This document shows positions 57,590 to 64,000 of a DNA stretch of 64,000 nucleotides, in pieces. Positions within the stretch are counted from its first letter, which is position 1; each line of letters opens with the position of its first letter. The notes beneath the pieces are model-generated. The model did not search any database. It was not told the origin of the DNA and was given only the letters and a program-made list of their open reading frames with translations. This stretch comes from Apium graveolens. Lineage: Eukaryota; Streptophyta; Magnoliopsida; Apiales; Apiaceae. The stretch lies in NCBI RefSeq assembly GCF_009905375.1, contig NC_133657.1, positions 48,391,231-48,455,230 of the forward strand. The letters are read 5' to 3'. The position numbers were made by a program, and so were the translations under genes.

Positions 57590-57770
57590 TTAATAAAATA
57601 AGCGGAGTAATAAGTCCTCGAATGAATATTTAAAATAATATTCATTAAGTAAAATAAGCGGAGTCATCAGTTCTCGAATGAATATTCAAGATAATATTCA
57701 TTAAATAAAATAAGCGGAGTCATAAGCCCTCGAATGAATATTCAAGATAATATTCATTAACTAAAATAAA
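57590..57770. repeat. 56-bp tandem repeat, about three units, in the solo LTR
   Basis: Units begin at AGCGGAGT (57601, 57657 and 57713). Each contains CTCGAATGAATATT followed by AATATTCATT, so every unit can form a hairpin. Confidence 0.8.
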
Positions 57771-57815
57771 GTTATCGAATAAACCTTATTCGATTAATGG
57801 TTTTGAAAACTATTC

Positions 57816-57816
<1 letters not shown>

Positions 57817-57849
<33 letters not shown>

Positions 57850-57850
57850 T
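57817..57850. repeat. TA microsatellite
   Basis: A TA dinucleotide run with one AA interruption lies in the solo LTR. Confidence 0.85.
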
Positions 57851-60112
57851 ATACTCGGGAACATCGACTCCCGGTTTAGAAAATGTTCACCTTTGGGTCC
57901 CCTATACTAAGGGTATACGCAACTACTGCTTATCTCTTGCATAGGTATTATGCAACTTATAAGCATTTGAATCAACAATTTGATATCAAGATTACGAAAC
58001 AGACATGTATATATACCATATCAGCATGCTCCAATATATCACAAGATTTGCTAATAACAATCATGCACTTATCACAAGATAATGCATATACATATATTTA
58101 CATCACAACAACAGTATAACGGGTAGAAAACTTGCCTGAGTGTTCCCGGATAGACTTAAGCTTAGAGTGGGTCTGATAACCTATGAACAACAACATAAGT
58201 CAGAATTAAACCCCGGTCGCTTAAGAAACTAGACTTTAACCAATTGAACCCTAACGTTCGCTTATGGTCACTTCTACGCTTAACGAATCACATAAGTCGT
58301 TCGAGTACCCTCGGCTCCACCATTTTTAATAAATTAACCATTAAGAATTTTAAGGCGATACTTTCTCGAGTACTCTACCAACTGCCTAATCAACTTTACA
58401 TAATTGTTTCATACTCCAATTAGTTAATTAGGGGCCTTAACCAAGGTTTCAAAGTAAGGCGAGGGGTAATGGTTCGTTCGCGAAACGCCTTTACTTAAAA
58501 CGGTCGTTTCTCCTAAACCGTACATCGGATTCAAGCGAAACACATATCAAAACGAAGCTCGTAACATGAACTATATAAACATGGTATCAGTTCATGGCAG
58601 TGAGTGTTCGGGTGCAAAAGTTAAGCACAAAACAGTCTAAGGAAAATTGGGCATTACGACGGCTATAACTTAGCAATTCCCAAATTTTTACCTAATCAAT
58701 TCAATATCAAACCACCACCAATCAACACCATTCCGCCATCATTCAACCACAATACAAGATCATTTAACTATAACTCAAGATCTCAACTTATTCATCTAAA
58801 CCAAGTCAAAATGTGACCAAGAACATCAAATCCAACAAGTATCACTCATAACTCCAAAATCAACAAAACCACTTACTAAACAAAGCTCTAAACATGAGTA
58901 CACACCCATTACACTAACCCATCATCTAAACATTATGAAATACAAACCAACAAAACTTAAGACTAAGGGTTTGAGAAGTTATACCTTCCTTGGAGAGTGG
59001 AGAATCACGTAGGAAGCCTTAAATAACCACTAACTATCTCTACTAAGCTTGGATCTTGAAGAAAACATAAGAAAACACAAAGTTAGTTTCTTGAAAACAC
59101 TATTCACCAAGAAATTTGATGAATTGATTAGCTATGTTAAACATGGAATCTTGAGCTTAAACTTATGGCTCATCTAAGTTATGAATTATGGAAGCTAAAG
59201 AAACAAACCTCTTGAATTATGATTAAGTGGAGCTTGGGTTTTGGAATTTTTCTTCCTTGTTTTTCTTCAAAAAGCCGTGAGCAAGGAGATGGGGGGGGAG
59301 AAATGAATGTGTTTTCTTGGTTGCTTCTTCTTTTGACTTAGGAATTGATTTTAACCTTTTTACCATGGTTAATAATGCTTGGCTAGTAATCAACCAACAA
59401 AACCTACCCACTTGTCATGTTTATGTCATCTTCCTTATGTCATCCATTTGCCACATGCCTTTGTCTTGTGGTTTGATGATGTCATAATACCTTGGATGCT
59501 TGTACAAGCTTGTCTCTTGGTCGCGTATCTGTTTTACAGTTCACTTAACTTTCGTTCTCGTTATCCGTTTGAGGGATCATATCAGGGATCTTATTACTTG
59601 GGTTCCCCTACCCTTTCTCAGTATTTTATATTCCTTTTATGATCCCCTCTTATAATCCTTGAATTTAAATCCTTTTAATCATATTACCTTATACTCAATT
59701 CTTTCGGTATCTAGTGGATTTTCGAGAAAAATCAAAGTGTTCGAATTTGGATTCTGACGATCTTTACATACACTTATTTACTTTATGGAATACTAATACG
59801 ATCTTAGAATTTCCATAATAGTATTCCTATATAGTATGGTCTGATAATTTTCCTTAATCAGCATCATCAACAAAAGTTATTATTCATCAGGGTTTCAAAA
59901 AAAATTGGAGTTATTACACCGCTTCTCCAGAACTCCAGCACTTGAGTACCAGAGACTACATCAGGTGCGGTCAGAGCGTACCCAATATCAGAACTAGAAA
60001 GAAAGTCCTGAATGAAATGAAGTTCTGATGGGGCTTCTGACTTTCTAAGAATAGCGGAGAAGTTATTAGGAACAAACTTAGCTCCATCAAAAATTACATC
60101 TTTTGGTGCCAT

Positions 60113-60188
60113 CTCTGTAAGAAATTCAGTGAATAAGAGAATGTTCGCAAAGTGTTTGTAAAAAGTCCTGAGAGAAAAACAACTTCTG

Positions 60189-60227
<39 letters not shown>

Positions 60228-60480
60228 AAGAAAAAGAGATTTAGAATAAAAAATAAATAAAAAATTAGAAAATCTGTTATCTCTAACAGTTAGTAAACGG
60301 TTAGAATGAGAGTTAATGGGCACGTAAAATAAGCAATAATTACCGTGCATATGCAATTTTTCAGGACATACACGTTAACCAATAACCCACAATGATTATA
60401 ACTATTTTATCTCATATTAACCAATATTCTGTAAAAATATTATCGTTCAAGTAATGACAAAAAATAAACCAAGTAAATAA
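60113..60480 (-). promoter_or_regulatory. Putative ORF3 leader of SIRE-III with a GA/CT microsatellite
   Basis: Upstream of the ORF3 ATG the minus strand has a long CT run (about 60197-60230), a T-rich TTTATTTATTTTTTATTC stretch (possible TATA region, weak) and two CCAAT-type boxes in reverse (60379 and 60420). The CT run is reminiscent of the CT-rich leaders near SIRE-I ORF3 and before the Athila ORF3. Confidence 0.4.
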
Positions 60481-61561
60481 ATACTGTCACGTCAGCATCA
60501 AAACTTGATTATTATCAGGATTTAAAAATCATCAGAATATGGCTCCTTAACTCAAAAAGTGAATGTGTATTCCTGTAATTCTTCACACAAATACTGATAT
60601 GGTTTCATCATAATTTAATCATCAGGACTTCCATCAGAACTTGTCCTCAGAATTTATGCAATCTGACACATAAACTGTTCATCTAAAACAACATTTATCA
60701 CCACATTAATTTTCATCATTCATATGGAGTGTATGTGTGTGCATTAAGCTAAATATCAGACAAAGAGTAAAGTCTGATTCACTTCAGTACATCTTAGAAA
60801 TAAGGCATAACTAAGAACTTTGCTCAAAATCTGTCATTATTCTGAAGCCTACTATTGAATGAGTTCATGCATGAGTCCACCTCAACTGTTTTGTGCTCAT
60901 TTTATGCATCTTTTGAAATTCTATTTTACAGTGGCTTCTCTGTGTAAGTGAGTCACAAATGCTTATCAGAATTTATGCTGTTATCAGAGCATTTCTCCAG
61001 TAATCATAGAGTGTGAAAAGTCACCAAGAAAATTTTATTTTGCTTTTCTAATGCATATTACTTAATACCAGCAATGCACTTGGGTCTTTCCTTCCACATT
61101 TTTACTCTAGATCTCAAAGGAGTACCTGATTTTTATTTCTTTTCTTTTCTTTTTCTTTTGATAAGTGAGGCTTATCAGCACTTAGTACATTTACCAGATT
61201 TACTAACATCAGAACTTAACAGATAAGAAGCACTATTCTAGTTTTTGACTTAGTAATAAGATACACAAAGTAAACTGAACTAAGCTCAATATCAGAATTT
61301 GCTTGTGTTAAAAGATTTCCACATAAACAATTACATCAAACATGGGATCTTTAGTATATTAAAGATTACTAGGTCAGCATCTAGCACAGTTATCCTCATT
61401 GGATTGAATAGTCACAGAAACATTCATATCACTATCAGAGTTTAGAAATTCACATCAGACAACAATCAGCACTTAAGTAATTTTCAATTTAAGCACAGAG
61501 TACACAAAGATAGTAAAATCTGTAAATACTGATCATGAAGCCTGATGTATCAGAACATAAA
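60481..61561. repeat. SIRE-III spacer with dispersed copies of the LTR motif
   Basis: Copies of ATCAGNACTT(AA) lie between pol and ORF3: ATCAGGACTT 60621, ATCAGAACTT 60633, ATCAGCACTTA 61174, ATCAGAACTTAA 61208 and ATCAGCACTTAA 61465. Looser forms (ATCAGAATTT, ATCAGAGTTT, ATCAAAACTT) lie throughout. They are mostly on the + strand, opposite to the LTR copies relative to the element, as in SIRE-I. The word also recurs in ORF3 (53258, 53693, 53717, 54458). Confidence 0.8.
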
Positions 61562-63036
61562 CTAAGCAGATTTAGAGAAAGAACCTGAAACCATTCCAAG
61601 TTCATTCACCAATCTTGTAAAAGTAGCTTCACACAGTGGTTTTGTGAAGATATCTGCTAGTTGTTGATCTGTGGGAACAAAATGCAATTCCACTATACCT
61701 TCATCCACATGTTCCCTTATGAAGTGGTACCTAATGCTGATATGCTTTGTCATTGAGTGTTGAACTGGATTACCAGTCATAGCAATAGCACTTTGATTAT
61801 CATAGTAAATAGGGATTTTAGAAAATTCTAACCCAGAATCCAGTAACTGATTCTTCATCCAAAGAATCTTTGCACAACAGCTTCCTGCAGCAATGTATTC
61901 TGCTTCTGTAGTTGATGTGGAAATTGACTTCTGTTTCTTGCTAAACCAATAAACCAATCCGCCTCCAAGAAATTGGCAGCTTCCACTTGTGCTTTTCCTG
62001 TCAATTTTGCATCCTGCAAAATCTGCATCTGAGTAACCTATTAGCTTAAAGTCTGATTCTCTAGGATACCACAATCCCAGATCAGATGTACCCTTAAGGT
62101 ACTTGAAAATTCTTTTCACAGCTGTTAGGTGAGTTTCTCTTGAATCTGCTTGAAATCTTGCACAAAGACAGGTATCATACATGATATCAGGTCTACTTGC
62201 AGTTAGATAGAGTAGTGAGCCAATCATACCTCTATAATCAGTAATATCTACTGATTTACCAGTATTCTTATCCAACTTAGTTGCAGTGGCCATAGGAGTT
62301 GATGCACTTGAACAATCCTGCATTCAAAATTTCTTCAACAAATTTCTGGTGTACTTGGATTGACAAATAAAAGTTCCTTCTTCATTCTGCTTAACTTGAA
62401 GGCCCAGAAAATAGTTAAGGTCTCCCATCATACTCATTTGATATCTTGACTGCATCAGTTTGGCAAACTTCTTACAAAGTCTGTCATTTGTAGAACCAAA
62501 AATGATATCATCAACATATATTTGCACCAAAAGTAAGTCCTTTCCATGGTTGAGGTAGAATAGTGTTTTGTCAATAGTTCCTCTGCTAAATCCACTTTCC
62601 AGAAGAAACTGAGCTAAAGTCTCATACCATGCTCTTGGAGCTTGCTTAAGGCCATAAAGTGCTTTATCAAGCTTGTAGACATGATTTGGAAATTTGGGAT
62701 CTACAAAGCCTGGAGGTTGCTCAACATATACTTCATCTCCCAATTCTCCATTAAGAAAAGCACTTTTCACATCCATTTGAAAGACTTTAAACTTCTTGTG
62801 AGCAGCATAAGCCAAAAATATCCTTATGGCTTCCAATCTATCAACTGGGTGCAAATGTTTCATCATAATCAATTCCCTCCTGTTGAGAGTATCCTTTTGC
62901 AACCAGCCTTCCTTTGTTCCTTGTAATTATGCCATCACTGTCAGTTTTGTTTCTAAATACCCATTTTGTACCAACAACTGATCTGTTTCTTGGTCTTGGC
63001 ACTAGGGTCCAGACTTTATTTCTTTCAAATTCATTT
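61562..63036 (-). pseudogene. pol: SIRE-III RT and RNase H, 5'-truncated
   Basis: It starts within the pre-RT linker ([17 protein letters not shown]). RT has the [15 protein letters not shown] block and [11 protein letters not shown], then RNase H RKSTSGSCQFLGG, TEAEYIAAGSCC and ADIFTKPL, ending at 61562. There is a frameshift near 62850 and a TGA at 62324-62326 between RT and the connection domain. It is closely related to the SIRE-I pol. Integrase, protease and gag were lost at the rearranged junction at 63036. Confidence 0.92.
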
Positions 63037-63106
63037 AAACTCTCCACCCCGTGACTGGAAGCTACAGATGGCTATGCAAACTCTCCACCATGGACTGTTC
63101 ATTTTC
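63037..63106. other. Rearrangement junction with inverted filler DNA
   Basis: Bases 63037-63057 are an exact 21-nt inverted copy of Athila RT sequence (48217-48237). Bases 63075-63089 are a second inverted 15-nt copy of an overlapping stretch (48226-48240). The bases between and after are not placed. From about 63107 the sequence is Athila gag. Confidence 0.75.
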
Positions 63107-64000
63107 TACCGCAATAATCAGAATGCGGTGCAACAATCTTATCAGCCATACACATCAAAACAGTATGACCCTCCAGGTTTTCAACAACCGCAATATGCCC
63201 CTAGGAAACAACTTCAACTTAAGCAAGTACCGCAAGCTAATGAAAAATCTGAATTGGAGGAGTTGAGGCTCATGTGCAAGAGCCAAGTTGTTTCTATCAA
63301 GACCTTGGAGAATCAGATTGGGCAAATTGCTAATGAATTACTGAATCGTCAACCTAGCACGCTTCCGAGCGATACTGAAGTGCCAGGCAAGAAGGAAGCC
63401 AAGGAGCATGTTAAGGAAATTACATTGAGGTTTGGTAAGGTTGCAAATCCTGAAAAAGCTAAGACTCCAGAATCTGAAGTTGAGGCTGAAGAAGAAGAAG
63501 TGCAGAAGGAAGCAGAAGTGGAACCAAGGAAGACTACTGTTGAGCACATTCCTCATGAGGGTAATACAGGGGAGAAACAGATCTATTTTCCACCTCCTTT
63601 TCCTAAGAGGCTGCAGAAGAAAAAGTTGGATAAGCAGTTTGCGAAGTTTCTGGAGGTGTTCAAGAAACGTCACATCAATATACCTTTCGTTGAAGCTCTT
63701 GACCAAATGCCTAGTTACGCGAAGTTTATGAAAGGTATTCTCTCTAGGAAGGTGAAGCTTGATAAATTAGAGACTGTTGCTCTCACGGAGGACTGTAGTG
63801 CTGTGCTGTAACAGAAATTGCCTCCAAAGCTTAAAGATCCTGGAAGCTTCACTATTCCTTGCATAATTGAAAAAGTGTCATTTAACAAGTGTCTATGTGA
63901 CTTGGGAGCTAGCATCAATCTGATGCCTTTGTCAATCTTCAAGAAGTTGGACTTACCTGATCCAAAGCCCACTTATATGACTTTGCAGTTGAGCGACTGT
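63107..64000 (+). pseudogene. gag: Second Athila-like gag-protease copy, cut by the window end
   Basis: From about 63107 it matches 47143-47735 at high identity (gag C-terminal part, with LRLMCKSQVVSIKTLENQIG and FPPPFPKRLQKKKLDKQF). At three places where the first copy has a stop, this copy has Gln codons. It continues through the region deleted in the first copy: an Asp-Gln-Met-Pro-Ser-Tyr-Ala-Lys-Phe segment, a TAA at 63809-63811, then the protease motif [13 protein letters not shown] (Asp-Leu-Gly-Ala, the Athila/Tat form) near 63900. It runs off the window. One stop in about 290 codons makes it better preserved than the first copy. Confidence 0.88.

Larger units (their letters stand above)
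55868..59918 (-). mobile_element. 4.05-kb Tekay-like solo LTR inserted in SIRE-III ORF3
   Basis: It starts TGTAACACCCCCAAATCGGG (55868) and ends GGAGTTATTACA (59918). CCGCT flanks both ends (55863-55867 and 59919-59923). In the sense of related elements it lies on the minus strand, running TGTAATAACTCC to GGGGGTGTTACA. It is homologous to the truncated LTR at 7988-10307. No gag or pol is present, so it is a solo LTR. Short open frames in it show no domain. Confidence 0.9.
52553..60112 (-). pseudogene. SIRE-III third ORF (ORF3), split by a solo LTR and three stops
   Basis: The ATG at 60112 starts MAPKDVIF. The frame is broken at 59918/55868 by a solo LTR and resumes in the same frame once one copy of the CCGCT duplication is discounted. 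The N-terminal domain has GYALTAP, a Val-Arg-Gln-Ala-Leu-Gln-Leu-Pro motif, a REWSFFFD motif and an Ala-Asn-Lys-Cys-Ser-Asn-Phe-Asp motif, matching the SIRE-I ORF3. A basic, Ser/Pro-rich linker follows (KPKRTKKVP). Stops stand near 54809, 54548 and 54316. Next are a coiled coil with LLVSLLLPADAKKGEK and a Lys/Ser-rich region. The C-terminal block ends KAYLIRLDQG. TTTCTTACAG, a good splice-acceptor sequence, ends 2 bases before the ATG. There is no membrane segment. Confidence 0.85.
51561..63036 (-). mobile_element. SIRE-III: 5'-truncated SIRE-like Ty1/copia element
   Basis: On the minus strand it retains RT-RNase H (63036-61562), the pol-ORF3 spacer, ORF3 (60112-52553, split by a solo LTR), a polypurine tract and the 3' LTR (52167-51561). 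The 5' LTR, gag, protease and integrase are missing. The left flank, AGAAT, has no partner because the right side is a rearranged junction. Confidence 0.9.

Noticed and set aside
1..64000. tRNA, rRNA or host protein-coding genes
   Set aside because: I looked for conserved tRNA boxes and for exons with non-transposon domains and found none. The only tRNA-like matches are primer-binding sites.

Overview
This window is intergenic DNA from a large, repeat-rich plant genome. I find no host gene, tRNA or rRNA. It is AT-rich and made almost entirely of LTR retrotransposons nested in one another. The element types (SIRE-like Ty1/copia with a third ORF after pol, Athila-like and Tekay-like Ty3/gypsy, LTRs of 3-4 kb) point to a dicot. 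An asterid such as an Apiaceae species is my guess, not shown by the sequence.

Layout. 1-1710: a Copia-type LTR (+) inserted in front of a SIRE-like third ORF (1715-5429, +). That ORF runs into a polypurine tract and a tandemly duplicated 3' LTR (5637-7706), here called SIRE-II. 7707-7987: a copia reverse-transcriptase scrap. 7988-10307: a truncated Tekay-like LTR (+). 10308-12179: a Copia-type LTR with primer-binding site (-). 12180-13378: an ORF3 fragment (-). 13379-13601 plus 26703-27516: the 3' LTR of SIRE-IV (-), split by a nearly complete 13.1 kb SIRE-like element, SIRE-I (13602-26702, -). SIRE-I has 1,305-bp LTRs, a GTATT target duplication, gag, pol and a long ORF3. 27826-51560: an Athila-like element (+), split in its leader by a Tekay-like element (29408-46084, +) whose 5' LTR itself contains a 4.0 kb solo LTR. 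51561-63036: a 5'-truncated SIRE-like element, SIRE-III (-), inserted in the Athila ORF3. Its own ORF3 is split by a 4.05 kb solo LTR with a CCGCT duplication. 63037-63106: a scrambled junction. 63107-64000: a second Athila-like copy (gag and protease, +).

Decay differs between elements. The Tekay and Athila gag-pol genes keep one frame almost throughout but carry many in-frame stops, mostly at positions where C-to-T or G-to-A change would make a stop. SIRE-I has only a few stops and frameshifts and about 98% identical LTRs.

The most interesting signal is regulatory. In SIRE-I, SIRE-III and the Athila element a private short DNA word is repeated in the LTR and again in the spacer between pol and the third ORF. 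Each family has a different word. In SIRE-I and Athila the second array is followed by a TATA box, and in all three by a CT-rich leader and the ORF3 start. This suggests the third ORF has its own promoter built from the same control words as the LTR. Separately, the LTR TATA boxes of SIRE-II, SIRE-III and SIRE-IV sit in the 9-nt loop of a perfect inverted repeat whose arms change in a compensating way between families.
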